A DNA stretch of 64,000 nucleotides from Tridacna crocea (taxonomy: Eukaryota; Mollusca; Bivalvia; Cardiida; Cardiidae): the NCBI GenBank assembly GCA_943736015.1, contig OX031061.1, forward strand, positions 16,129,290 to 16,193,289, read 5' to 3'. Of this stretch, positions 19,724-29,284 are shown in pieces (positions within the stretch are counted from its first letter, which is position 1; every line of letters starts with the position of its first letter). The notes beneath the pieces are model-generated. The model did no database searches. It was not told the DNA's origin and saw only the letters and a program-made list of their open reading frames with translations. The position numbers and the translations under genes were made by a program.

Positions 19724-19952
19724 TTAACCCATTACTACACGAGAAAAATTTAGACTGGTCCAGACTGAAAGCATTTACAGACGACAAAATAAAGGTGACT
19801 GAAAAATTGAAATTTGTTCTGGGAAGGGTAGAAAACACTTTGGGAAAAGGAGAAAATGCTGGTTACCAGCATTTTCTCCTTTTCCCATAGTGTTTTCAAA
19901 AGGCTTATTTCTCAGGGGCGTCAAAAGTAGGGATTGTGTGGTATTGGGTTAA
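19724..19952 (+). mobile_element. Type-1 PC-MITE
   Basis: TTAA is at both ends, the loop is GGTTACC and the arms are nearly perfect (ACTTTGGGAAAAGG / CCTTTTCCCATAGT). Confidence 0.9.
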
Positions 19953-20133
19953 GATCGGACTGCACAGATTGTGTATCTGATCCTAGATTTAAAATGTCCA
20001 CTTGGTTTTGTCAGATAAAGAGATAAAAAACTTGCGTTTTAATAGGTAATATTTTCAGACCAAACAGTTCAGTTTATACCATATTGTCTCTTTTAACACC
20101 CCCAGGGGATTTGCTCTTTCCTAAAGGGGTGGA

Positions 20134-20365
20134 TTAAACGGTTACCACACTGCAAAATATTAGACCTATTTAAATTGAAAGCATTATTTTGTAGACAACA
20201 ATTTCAGTGTTGCTCAATGTTACAATTTTGCTTTGATAGGGTAGGAAACTTTGTGGGAAAAGGAGAAAATGCTGGTTACCAGCATTTTCTCCTTTTCCCA
20301 CAATTTTTTCAAAAGGCTTTTTTCCCAGGGTCGTTTAAAGTCGTTATTATGTTGTAAAGGGTTAA
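20134..20365 (+). mobile_element. Type-1 PC-MITE
   Basis: TTAA-bounded, with a variant left end (TTAAACGGTTACCACACTGC). The palindrome is nearly perfect except for AACTTTGTGGG / CCCACAATTTT. Confidence 0.85.
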
Positions 20366-20457
20366 TAGACAACAATGAAACTTGGTTTAGTCCGTTCCGG
20401 CAGTGAAACTCTAATGTTTGAAAAACCAGTTATAGTAAATGCAGAATATCAGTTTTA

Positions 20458-20655
20458 TTAGGGGTCTGAAGTGGCTTAGTGGTAAAGTGTTTGACTTGTG
20501 ACCTGGACAACCCGAGCTTGAGCCTGGCAATGAATTGACCTGGTCTTTGTTTGTTCCAGATACCTCAGGGCCTTATTCTAGTGCTGGTTAACGCAGGAAA
20601 AACATGAATATACAAGCTGTTGTCGTGATATGACAAAAAAGTTGTGTAAAACACC

Positions 20656-20688
<33 letters not shown>

Positions 20689-20690
20689 GT
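20458..20690 (+). mobile_element. tRNA-headed SINE-3 with (CAAT)n tail
   Basis: The head GTGGCTTAGTGGTAAAGTG resembles a tRNA A-box and GAGCTTGAGCC sits at the B-box position. The body ends with GTCGTGATATGAC and a tail of about six CAAT units. There is no intact tRNA fold, so it is not called as a tRNA gene. Confidence 0.65.
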
Positions 20691-21022
20691 TTTACCTTTA
20701 GATTTCGAATTTAAATTGAATTTGCAATTAATATGTGACACTTGATACCTCAAGTCATTGATGCTTCACTCTCTGAAATTGTTTCCAAGACAGTTGACAA
20801 ACTGTATTATCGGAAGTTTAACATGTTATTGGAAGTGTATGCATGTGCTTTCAGATAGCAAGCTGTAATTTGCAGGGAATTGTGAAGGGATTTTAATATG
20901 GATGCTGTAAGTATATCCCAACGGAGCTTTCCAGTGTAACTGGCATTTGACCCATTTTTAGGTTTTGATAAAAATCAATAAAAAGAAATTTGTGATTGGT
21001 TAAATATGTAGACATATTTATT

Positions 21023-21259
21023 TTAACCCTTTACCCCCATATGGCATTTCTATGATATCTCTAAATGACCCTAAATAACAGCAAGTATGAAGCTATTTTT
21101 TTTATGGGTATATGACACCTTTTGATGGCATAGAAAATATTGTGGCAAAAGGTGAAATTGCTTGTCACGAGCAATTTCACCTTTTGCCACAATTTTTTTC
21201 CAAAGGCTCCTACAAGCAATGCGTAGAAATGAGTGAGTATATATAGAAGAAAGAGTTAA
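21023..21259 (-). mobile_element. Type-2 PC-MITE
   Basis: Its core is GTGGCAAAAGGTGAAATTGC, TTGTCACGA, GCAATTTCACCTTTTGCCAC, nearly perfect. TTAA is at both ends (the right end has AAGAGTTAA). Confidence 0.88.
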
Positions 21260-21541
21260 GGGCCCCTGCCTATTTATGCGATATTTTTTCAATGATTTTC
21301 TTTTCCAATTTTGTCAATTGTTTGGCTCTCTGTTAAAACCATTTTCACATGGGGGCGGGGCGGGGTAATTAGAAGGGGGGTGTCTGTTAGGGACTATATG
21401 GTATATATAGGGCTGAAAGAGTCAAGATGGCTGTTCAATAATGAAAGCTATCTGGTTAGGCTGTGAACACACAACTTTGTTGTTCTAAAATAGATGATTG
21501 ACGCAAATCACTGGCACTTCTTACCAATTATAGATTGCCCA

Positions 21542-21812
21542 TTAAGCCTTTATCTCTCAACTCTGTGTGTTTTTTCAAAGGCCCTGAGGTAAGAGGAGTT
21601 TGAAAACATTGTAAGAAAAGGAGAAAATACTGGTAACCAGCATTTTTTCCTTTTATTGCAGTGTTTCCTACCCATTAGCGACCACTATACTTTTCACTCT
21701 ATCGAATACAGAAATAACCATTAATTTTTAGGAACATGTACATTATTTTGTTGTCTGCAAAATTACTTTCAAATAGATCTGGTCCAAATTGTATTGTTGG
21801 ATAAAGGGTTAA
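21542..21812 (-). mobile_element. Diverged type-1/4 PC-MITE
   Basis: It is bounded by TTAA, with core GAAAATACTGGTAACCAGCA and arms decayed on one side (TTTTTTCCTTTTATTGCAG). It is longer than usual because of extra A/T-rich sequence. Confidence 0.6.
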
Positions 21813-22266
21813 TTCCTTACCAGACGACAACATTATATAACCCTTTCCCAAACGACAAACTTTTGGACTAGACCAAATTGAAAGCATTTGCAGACGACAA
21901 TTTAACTCTTGCTGAAAAGATTATTTCTGTCTATGATAGGGTAGAAAACATTGTGGGAAAAGGAGAAAATGCTGGTTACCAGCATTTTCTTCTTTTCCCA
22001 CAATGTTTTCAAAAGGCTTCTATTCCTGACCCGTAAAAACCAGGGATTGTTTAGGAAAGGGTTATAGACTTTTCCAAATTGCAAGCATTTGCAGACAACA
22101 AAATAAAACATGACTCAAAAACTGAAATATGACTATAGAAGAATAGAAAACATTATGGGAAAAGAAAAAATGCTGGATTCCAGCATTTTCTCCTTTTCCC
22201 ACAATGTTTTAAGAAGGCTTCTTCCTATGGGTCATAAAAACTAGGGATTGTTTGGTAAAGAGTTAA
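21809..22266 (+). mobile_element. Type-1 PC-MITE split by a type-4 copy
   Basis: 21809-21838 (TTAATTCCTTACCAGACGAC, AACATTATA) and 22062-22266 (TAGACTTTTCCAAATTG... to TTAA) make one element. The palindrome of the outer copy is at about 22147-22205. Confidence 0.75.
21837..22063 (+). mobile_element. Type-4 PC-MITE nested in type-1 copy, TATA-flanked
   Basis: The element ends are ACCCTTTCCCAAACGAC and AGGAAAGGGT. The flanks read TATA before and TATA after instead of TTAA. The core is nearly perfect with loop GGTTACC. Confidence 0.8.
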
Positions 22267-22378
22267 ACCTTTCCCAGACAACCTATTAATTTAACTGTCC
22301 CTAAAAGGCTTTTGAAGATACAGTGGAAAAAGGAAAAAATGCCTTTCCTCCATGTCCCACAATGTTTTCAAGTATTCT
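22263..22378 (+). mobile_element. Degraded PC-MITE
   Basis: TTAAACCTTTCCCAGACAAC, then a shortened core (AGTGGAAAAAGG...CCCACAATGTTTTC). The arms are no longer complementary at the centre. Confidence 0.5.
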
Positions 22379-22379
22379 T

Positions 22380-22580
22380 TTATCCCTTTACTCCATTGAT
22401 ACTTATTTCTACGCATTGCTTGTAGGAAATGGAAAACATTGTGGCAAAATGTGAAATTGCTTGTGACAAGCAATTTCATCTTTTGTCACAATGTTTTCTA
22501 TGCTATCAAAAGGGGTAATATACACCTTAGAAATGGCTTCATCCTTGCTGTTATTAGAGATACCATAAAAATGCCTTAGA
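22380..22580 (+). mobile_element. Type-2 PC-MITE
   Basis: Starts TATCCCTTTACTCCATTG. The core loop arms GCTTGT / ACAAGC differ from GCTCGT / ACGAGC in a paired way. The right end is lost at ATGCCTTAG. Confidence 0.75.
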
Positions 22581-22894
22581 AGACATTGTGCATAGTCCTG
22601 ACGCTCAGTTGGTTTCTATGTTTACCTTCTATTCGAAAGGTAGAGACCTTGTTCTATTTTTATCAAGGATAAAATGCTACAAGCGATTTCATTCGCTGCA
22701 GTTAGAGCTGGCTGCATCCAATGAAAAAGCGTATCGTGGGAATGTAAAAATCAAACTTGATCCGCCAAGGGTAGAGTAACATAGTGAATTGTCAGCCGTG
22801 GCTTGCAAAGATGTCGTACCCTGTGATTAAAATGTTAAATAATGACAATCAGCCCATGTCTATGTAGAAGACATTGTGCATAGTCCTGACGCTC
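22577..22894. repeat. 30-bp direct repeat flanking a family C fragment
   Basis: The string beginning TAGAAGACATTGTGCATAGT and ending CTGACGCTC occurs at 22577-22606 and again, identical, at 22865-22894. Confidence 0.85.
22607..22815 (+). mobile_element. Family C MITE, right half
   Basis: It begins at GTTTCTATGTTTACCTTCTA and runs to CCGTGGCTTGCAAAGATG, matching the right half of the copy at 525. The left half is missing. Confidence 0.8.
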
Positions 22895-22940
22895 TGTCAG
22901 TAACTTAATTACAGGACTTGTGAAAAGGTGATGGCTCGTT

Positions 22941-23156
22941 CAATCCTTGACTTAACCGATTTCTTTCCCAGGATTGATGACAGTCAGTGGAACAGGATTC
23001 ATTCCTCTCTTACCCCTGATAATTGTTTCTACAATGTTATTTTGGGAAAAGAGCTAGTGGCTGGGTAAGAATATTGTGCGGAATACTGGTAAAGAAACTC
23101 TGGAAAGCATGGAAAGGTGCACTGGCTACTGCGATACAACTGAAATAATATAGAAA
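22941..23156 (+). mobile_element. SINE-2, 5'-truncated
   Basis: Matches the body of the copy at 30549: GTGGAACAGGATTCATTCCT, GTTTCTACAATG, GTAAGAATATTGTGCGG, TGCACTGGCTACTGCGATAC. Confidence 0.65.
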
Positions 23157-23162
23157 ATGGAG

Positions 23163-23416
23163 TTAACTCATTACCAAATGACAATAGTTTTGGCTTGTCC
23201 AAACTGAAAGCATAATTATGCAATCGACAAAATATAATTATGCAATCGACAAAATAAAAGTGATTGAAATTTTGAAATTTGTTTTGTGAAGGTCAGAAAA
23301 CATTTTGGCTAAAAGAGAAAATGCTGGCTACCAGCATTTTCTCCTTTTCCCACAATGTTTTCTAAAGGCTTCTTCCTCAGGGTCTTCAAAAGTATGAATT
23401 GTCTGGTAATGGTTAA
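23163..23416 (+). mobile_element. Type-1 PC-MITE with 25-bp internal duplication
   Basis: TTAA at both ends. ATAATTATGCAATCGACAAA occurs twice in the left sub-terminal region. The core has loop GGCTACC. Confidence 0.85.
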
Positions 23417-23429
23417 ACACTATTCAGTC

Positions 23430-24095
23430 ACATGAAAGAAAACACTGTGGCAAAAGGAGAAAATTTGGTATCTAGAGTTAGGTCCCTTTTCCCGCAATTT
23501 TTTCAAAAATCCTCTGCGGGGTCATTTATTTAACCCTGGATTGGTTGATAAAATGGTAGAAAAGGTGGGAAACGTCAGAAAGTCATGAAGTATTCTTCTT
23601 GAAAGGGGATAGAGTTTTGGATAATCTGAAATAAAATCGCATGAAAAGATGTGTGGTATCCAAAGTTTTCCCTTTTTCCTGCATGGTTTTCAACACTCAT
23701 GTTACGCAGTCATTAAAACCAGGGATTGTATCATACAATGTATGGCAATTGGTGAAAAAGGTCGGAAATGGCTGATCATGAGTAATCATTTATTTGCCTG
23801 AAAAGGAGATAGAGTTTTTGATAATTTGAAATGAAATGGCATTAGAAACCATGTGTGGTATCCAGCATTTTCTCTTTTTCCCTGCAGTGTTTTCAAGTCA
23901 TCTTTCGCAATCGTTTAAAAACCAGGGATTGTATGGTAAATGGTTGTAAAAGGTCGGAAATGGCTGATAGTCATCAGTTATTCGTCTGGAAAGGAGATGG
24001 GGCTTGGATAATTTGAAATAAAATGGCAAGGAAAGATGTGTGGCAGATTTTATGTTCATTTCCCGATACAGGAAAAACTTCAAAACCAGGACTGG
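23430..24095 (+). repeat. ~195-bp tandem array of PC-MITE-derived units
   Basis: Three diverged units each contain AAAGGTxGGAAA, a GAAAxGGAGATAGxGTTT block, TGTGTGGTATCCA and (in two) ACCAGGGATTGTAT. The AAGGTxGGAAA landmark recurs near 23561, 23759 and 23950. Parts resemble PC-MITE right ends. Confidence 0.6.
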
Positions 24096-24105
24096 GAGAG
24101 TTTTT

Positions 24106-24334
24106 CAACCCCTTATCAAACAATTCTGAGTTTTTAATGATCCTGATAGAGAAACCTGTTGGAAAACATTATGGGAAAAGGAGAAAATGCTGGTATCCAG
24201 CATTTTCTCCTTTTCCTAAAATGTTTTCTTTCGTTATTTTCAAGGACTATTTGCTTAATTTTAACCATTTTCAATTTGTTTTTCCTGCAAATGTTTTCAT
24301 TTTGGATGTATCTAAAATTTTGTCATCTGGTTAA
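24106..24334 (-). mobile_element. Type-1 PC-MITE
   Basis: Core GGGAAAAGGAGAAAATGCTG with loop GGTATCC and a near-perfect partner arm. The right TTAA is shared with the next copy. Confidence 0.85.
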
Positions 24335-24564
24335 CTCTTTACCACACAAGAAAATTTTAGACTGGTCCAAATTGAAAGCATTTGCAGACGACAAAATAAA
24401 AGTGACTAAAAAGTAGAAATTTGTTCTGGGAAGGGCAGAAAATACTGTGGGAAAAGGAGAAAATGCTGGTTAGCAGCATTTTCTCCTTTTCCCATAGTAT
24501 TTTCAAAAGGCTTCTTTCATAGGGGCGTCAAAAGTAGGGATTGTGTGGTGTGGTAATGGGTTAA
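24331..24564 (+). mobile_element. Type-1 PC-MITE
   Basis: TTAA at both ends. The loop is GGTTAGC, so the last pair is broken. A GTGTG slippage (GTGTGGTGTGGTAATGGG) lies at the right end. Confidence 0.88.
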
Positions 24565-24569
24565 GAGTG

Positions 24570-24920
24570 AACCCTTTACTTCTAAACAAAATTTCAGACA
24601 TGTCATAGTTGAAAGCATTTGCAGCCGAAAATTGGATACTGATTGGATGGTCAAATTTTGTCTGTGAATTTTGTGGAAAAAGGATAAAAAATTGTTTCCT
24701 CAGAGTCATTAAATCTCATTATGATGTGGTAAAGGGCTACGTTTTTAGCAAAGGGCAAACTTGTAGACTGTCCTAATTGAAAACATTCTGTAGATGACAA
24801 ATTCCATTTAGCTAAAGTAATGAAATATTCTATGAAAAGATGGAAAACAATCTGGAAAAAGAAGAAAATCCTGGCTTTTAGCGATTTTTCCCTTTTTCCA
24901 CCATGCTTTTAAAAGTTTGC
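24570..24920 (+). mobile_element. Two degraded type-1 PC-MITEs
   Basis: 24570-24739 and 24741-24920 each keep an AAATTGAAAGCATT-like block, an ATGACAAATT-like block and a damaged arm (GTGGAAAAAGGATAAA; CTGGAAAAAGAAGAAAATCC). Both lack a full palindrome. Confidence 0.55.
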
Positions 24921-25147
24921 TGAATTCTTTACCAAATGACAAAGTTGTAGACTTGTCCAATTGAAAGCACTTGCAGACAACAAATTGAATATGGCTTAAA
25001 AATTGAACTTTGTCTTGGGAAGGGTAGAAACCATTGTAGGAAAAGGAAAAAATGCTGGTTACCAGCATTTTCTCTTTTTCCACAATGTTTTCAAAATGCT
25101 TCTTTCTCAGGGTCGTTAAAAGTTGTGATTGTGTGGTAAAGAGTTAA
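24921..25147 (+). mobile_element. Type-1 PC-MITE
   Basis: The left end is eroded (TGAATTCTTTACC) and the right end is TTAA shared with the next copy. The arms are mostly paired (GTAGGAAAAGG / CTTTTTCCAC). Confidence 0.8.
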
Positions 25148-25371
25148 CCCTTTCCCAAACAAGCCCTTGTTTTTACGTGTCTGCTGTACAAGTCTTTTGA
25201 AAACACTGTGGGAAAAGGAGAAATTGCTCGCAACGAGCAATTTCTCCTTTTCCCACAGTGTTTTCTGCCCGTTCAGATAATTTTCTGCCATTGTTATGAA
25301 AGTTAAAATTGTCGTCTGCAAACTCTTTCAGTTTGGAATAGTCTAAAATTTGTCCTTTTGGAAAGGGTTAA
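25144..25371 (-). mobile_element. Type-3 PC-MITE
   Basis: Ends TTAACCCTTTCCCAAACAAG and GGAAAGGGTTAA. The core GAGAAATTGCTCG / CGAGCAATTTCTC is perfect, with loop CAA. Confidence 0.88.
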
Positions 25372-25452
25372 GGGCACTGAAACTCAGGAATAAAAACATT
25401 CAGATTTTCTAGCGATGTGTGATTGACCACAATGTTACATGCAAGTTGTTGT

Positions 25453-25706
25453 ATTGATTGATTGATTGATTTAGTTTAAACATATTTATTTTACATCGAT
25501 TGAGAAACAAGTTGTGACAACTTATACTAATCTCTCTCGATTCTGCTTCCTGGAAACTACACCAGTACTCGCGCCGAATGTGTGGGCCAATGTTAAATCC
25601 CAAAATTGACACCCACTCCCGGGAATCGAACTCAGGACCTTTTGGTTACGAGGCCGACGCTCTACCTCATGACCACGGACACCACTTGATTGATTGATTG
25701 ATTGAT
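25453..25706 (-). mobile_element. tRNA-headed SINE-4 flanked by (TTGA)n
   Basis: On the minus strand it starts with GTGGTCATGAGGTAGAGCG, and GGTCCTGAGTTCGATTCCCG gives a good B-box. It ends in AAATATGTTTAAACTAAA and a (TCAA)n tail. The same (TTGA)n string lies on the other side, so the insertion target or duplication is microsatellite-like. Confidence 0.75.
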
Positions 25707-25735
25707 TTTATGGTGACTAACTCTGTTTTCAAAAT

Positions 25736-26005
25736 TATTTCAGTTATATCAAAGCTGCCAGTGCACCTGTCCATGCCTTCCTGGAGTCACTCTTACCAGT
25801 AATATGCACATATTTCTTTCCAAACCACAGGCTGCTTTCCCACTTAACTATTGTTGAAACAGTGGTCAGTGGTGGGAGAGGAATGAATCCTGGCACAATG
25901 ACTATCATCAATCCTCGGAATGAAATTGGCCAAGTCGAGGATCAAACCACAGACCTGTTTTCAAGTCCTACAGGCTCAAGACTGAACTGCCGGGTTTGGG
26001 CACAG
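25736..26005 (-). mobile_element. SINE-2
   Basis: Reverse complement of the 30549 copy: GATCCTCGACTTGGCCAATT..., GGATTCATTCCTCTCCCACC, CACAGGCTGC... inverse, and a right portion with CAGTTCAGTCTTGAGCCTGT near the tRNA-like head. Confidence 0.7.
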
Positions 26006-26068
26006 TTGTTGTAGATAGAATGTAGTGTAAAGACCAACAATGATGTTGAAGACAAAATAGCCTGAATG

Positions 26069-26313
26069 TTAACCCATTCCCAAACAACAAACTTTTGGAC
26101 TAGACTAAATTGAAAGCATTCGCAGACGACAATTCAACTCTTGCTGAAAAGATGATTTCTGTCTATGATAGAGTAGAAAACATTGTGGGAAAAGGAGAAA
26201 ATGCTGGTTACCAGCATTTTCTCCTTTTCCCACAATATTTTCAAAAGGGTACTATTCCAGACTATTCCAGACCCGTAAAAACCAGGGATTATTAAATTTT
26301 GGGAAAGGGTTAA
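26069..26313 (+). mobile_element. Type-4 PC-MITE
   Basis: TTAA at both ends. ACTATTCCAG is duplicated in tandem in the right sub-terminal region. The core is perfect with loop GGTTACC, apart from ATTTTC at the outer end. Confidence 0.88.
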
Positions 26314-26456
26314 AGTCCAATGAACACTGAGAGAATTGTCATGAGAAATCTAATTCCAATGGAAAGATGAATTGTGTTGGATTCCTCCCACGCAGTCTTG
26401 TGTTGTGCCCTGTAAATACTTAGTGCGTCCTCCCAGAACCATGATTATGTCGTTTT

Positions 26457-26689
26457 ACCTTTTTCCTAGAGCGACACATTTTACGCTTTTTCAAATTGCA
26501 AATATCTGCAGATGACAATTTCACAATTAGTAAAAGTGACCTTAAATAAGGTCTCTGATAGGGTGGAAAACATGGTGGGAAAAGGAGAAAATGCTGGTTA
26601 CCAGCATTTCCTCCTTTTCCCACAATGTTTTCAAAAGCCTTCTTTTCCGCGGTTGTGAAAAACCTGGGATTGTTTGGGTAAAGAGTTAA
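26457..26689 (+). mobile_element. Type-1/4 PC-MITE
   Basis: The core (GGTGGGAAAAGGAGAAAATG ... CATTTCCTCCTTTTCCCAC) has one mismatch. The right end is GGGATTGTTTGGGTAAAGAGTTAA and the left end is eroded. Confidence 0.8.
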
Positions 26690-27082
26690 CCTTTTACCAG
26701 TGGATAAAATTTCTGAGGGGGGAATATTTTACGTCAGTCCATAATTTGAAAATGTTTGAATTTTTAGAGTACAATACTTACAAATGGCTTGAATGATGGG
26801 TATTGTCTTTGAAAGTGTAAAAAATGATGTTGGGAAAAGAGCCAGTATGTTTTTCTTTTCATAGAATGTTTTCAAAAGATGCCCCTGTGACTTTTAATCT
26901 TTGACCCTAACCTTTTACCACTCAGTCCCAACTTTTGATGAACATTGAGACCTGAAGCTTTTGAAACATTGTGGAAAAAGGAAAAATGCTGGCTTGTTCC
27001 CCCATGATATTTTGTACTCTTTCACAGCAAAAATTGATTTGAAAATTACAGCCACATTAAGATTATTGTCTGCAAATACTTT
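26686..27082. mobile_element. Two degraded PC-MITEs in opposite orientation
   Basis: 26686-26906 (plus; TTAACCTTTTACCAGTGGAT, GTTGGGAAAAGAG) and 26906-27082 (minus; CCTTTTACCACTCAGTCCC, GTGGAAAAAGGAAAAATGC, TTGTCTGCAAATACTT). Their palindromes are eroded. Confidence 0.5.
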
Positions 27083-27309
27083 AACCCATTACCACACAAT
27101 CCCTACGTTTGACGCCCCTGAGAAAGAAGCCTTTAGAAAACATTGTGGGAAAAGAAGAAAATGCTGGTAACCAGCATTTTCTCCTTTTCCCACAATGTTT
27201 TCTACCCTTCACAAAACAAATTTCAAATTTTCAGTCACTTTTGTTTTGTCTTCTGCAAATACTTTCAATTTGGACCAGTCTAAGATATTGTCGTTTGGTA
27301 ATGAGTTAA
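27081..27309 (-). mobile_element. Type-1 PC-MITE
   Basis: TTAA at both ends, loop GGTAACC. The arms are perfect apart from AAAAGAAG / CTCCTTTT. Confidence 0.9.
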
Positions 27310-27563
27310 ACTATACGTAGATAAAAAAGCGACAATAGGCGTACATGAAATTGAGACACCGTGGATTTTTCTTCGATTTAAACGGAAACTGGTTGTTTTG
27401 TCAATTAAATTGCTAGCTGCAATAGAACGAAATGCTTTTCTATCCGACGTAATCTGTGCAAACTTGCAACCGTTTGGCGTGAAGGTACAAGAATGATTAT
27501 AATCTCATGAAATAGAGATAAAATTGGTTACAAAACAGGATGAAAACACGTAAACATGCATCT

Positions 27564-27790
27564 TTAATTCTTTGCCAAACAACAAAATTTTAGATTGGTC
27601 CAAATTGAAAACAGTTGCAGACGAAAAAATAAAAGTGACTGAAAATTTGAAATTTCATTTGGGAAAGGAAGAAAAGATTGTGGGAAGAGGAGAAAATGCT
27701 GGTAACCAGCATTTTCTCCTTTTCCTACAATGTTTTCAGAAGGCTTCTTTTTTAAGGTTGTTAAAAGTCTGGATTGTGCTGTAATAATAA
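27564..27790 (+). mobile_element. Type-1 PC-MITE with inverted core polarity
   Basis: The sub-terminal order is plus, but the central base reads GGTAACC, the state usual in minus copies. The right end is eroded (GTGCTGTAATAATAAAG). Confidence 0.85.
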
Positions 27791-27807
27791 AGTTGGGTAA
27801 AGTGATC

Positions 27808-27897
27808 CGAATGAAGAAGGCTTTTGAAAAAACATTGTGAGATAAGGAGAAAATGCAGTTCACCAGCATCAATATTCAATATTTTCTACCCATATTA
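27808..27897 (-). mobile_element. PC-MITE fragment
   Basis: GAAGGCTTTTGAAAA, AACATTGTGAGATAAGGAG, ATATTTTCTACCC. It is truncated and joined to the next copy. Confidence 0.5.
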
Positions 27898-28124
27898 ACC
27901 CTTTCCCAAACAATTCCTGGTTTTTACGACCCTTAGATAGAAGCCTTTTAAAAACATTGTGGGATAAAGAGAAAATGCTGCTAAACAGCATTTTCTCCTT
28001 TTCCCACAATGTTTTCAACCCTACTGTATCCAAATTTAAATTTTTGAGTTAAGATTTTTTTGGTCGTCTGCAAGTGCTTTCAATCTGGAACAGTCTAAAA
28101 TTTTCTCGTGTGGTAAAGAGTTAA
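27895..28124 (-). mobile_element. Type-1/4 PC-MITE
   Basis: TTAA at both ends. The core loop-proximal sequence is GCTGCTAAACAGC, so the first pairs next to the loop have changed. Confidence 0.88.
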
Positions 28125-28263
28125 GAAGTTTAGTAAAGGATATAGTGATGAGCAGTAAATCAGTTTGTTCTGCCTACAAAAAAACTTTACAGTAATTATT
28201 GACAGTTTTTACTGTCAGGGGATTTCTGGCTGGGAGGGGGAGGGGAATCACTTTCACTGTGTC

Positions 28264-28494
28264 TACTCTTTACCAAACAGCAGGAGTTTGGACTGGTCCA
28301 AATTGAAAGCAATGGCAGACGACAACATTAACATGACTCAAAAATTGAAATTTGTTTTTGGATGGGTAGAAAACATTGCGGGAAAAGGTGAAAATACTGG
28401 TTACCAGTATTTTCTCCTTTTCCCACAATGTTCTCAAAAGGCTCCTGTCCCAGGGTCGTAAAAACCAGGGGTTGATTGCATGATAAAGAGTTAA
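28264..28494 (+). mobile_element. Type-1 PC-MITE with compensated core
   Basis: The core reads GAAAATACTGGTTACCAGTATTTTC. ATGC has become ATAC while GCAT has become GTAT, so the stem stays perfect here. The left TTAA is lost and the right TTAA is kept. Confidence 0.88.
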
Positions 28495-28550
28495 TTTGAA
28501 AGAGTATTGTTTATTACAGATAAGATGACATTGGTGTCAATAGTATTGTT

Positions 28551-28703
28551 TTAACTCTTTATGAGATGACAAATCAGCAACGTTTCCTTTCCCCGCAATG
28601 TTTTTTACTCTAACAAAGGCAAGCTCTATCACATGAGCACCATTTGTCTTCAGTTACTTCCAGTGTTAACCAGTCTAAATTGTTGTTGTTCAGTAAAGAG
28701 TTC
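28551..28703 (-). mobile_element. Degraded type-1 PC-MITE
   Basis: TTAACTCTTTATGAGATGAC, CCCGCAATGTTTTTTACTC and CAGTAAAGAGTT remain. Confidence 0.5.
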
Positions 28704-28707
28704 ATCC

Positions 28708-28936
28708 TTAACCCTTTCCCAAATGACAAACTTTTGGACTAGATTAAATTCAAAGCATTTGCAGACAACATTTCAACTCTTGGCTGAAAAGATGATTTCT
28801 GTCTATGATAGAGTAGAAAACATTGTGGGAAAAGGAGAAAATGCTGGTTACCAGCATTTTCTCTTTTTCCCACAATGTTTTCAAAAGGCTACTATTCCAG
28901 ACCTGTAAAAACCAGGGATTGTTTGGGAAAGGGTTA
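28708..28936 (+). mobile_element. Type-4 PC-MITE
   Basis: TTAA at both ends. The arms are perfect except one position (TTCTCTTTTTCCC). The right block reads CCAGACCTGTAAAAACCAGG. Confidence 0.9.
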
Positions 28937-29141
28937 AACCACAAACCAAAATTTTATACCTGTCTAAATTGGAGTTGCTTATCAGATATTATTCAAAATA
29001 TGAAATCTTTCTACCATAGGATAGAAAACATGGAGGAAAAATGAGAAAATGCTGGTAACCAGCATTTTCGCCTTTTCCCACAATGTTTTCAAATGGCTTT
29101 TGTAGTCGGGTTTGTTAAAAGTTGTTATTGATAGTAAAGAG
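28933..29141 (+). mobile_element. Diverged type-1 PC-MITE
   Basis: Core GAGAAAATGCTGGTAACCAG, i.e. minus-type central base in a plus element. The outer arm is mutated (CATGGAGGAAAAATG). Confidence 0.6.
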
Positions 29142-29284
29142 TGACAGAAAGATCATTTTGTGTCGTGTTTGCCTATTTAGCATGCATGGCATGTCAGCCT
29201 CAGAAGCTGTGGGCGGAATGGGTGTGTTTATCTAGGTCATGTGACTTCCCTTTATCCAACTCATCTTTTCCTGCTTCTTTCTCT

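Noticed and set aside
25560..25690. tRNA gene on the minus strand
   Set aside because: Good Pol III boxes, but it is the head of SINE-4 with a typical body and tail and no closed acceptor stem.
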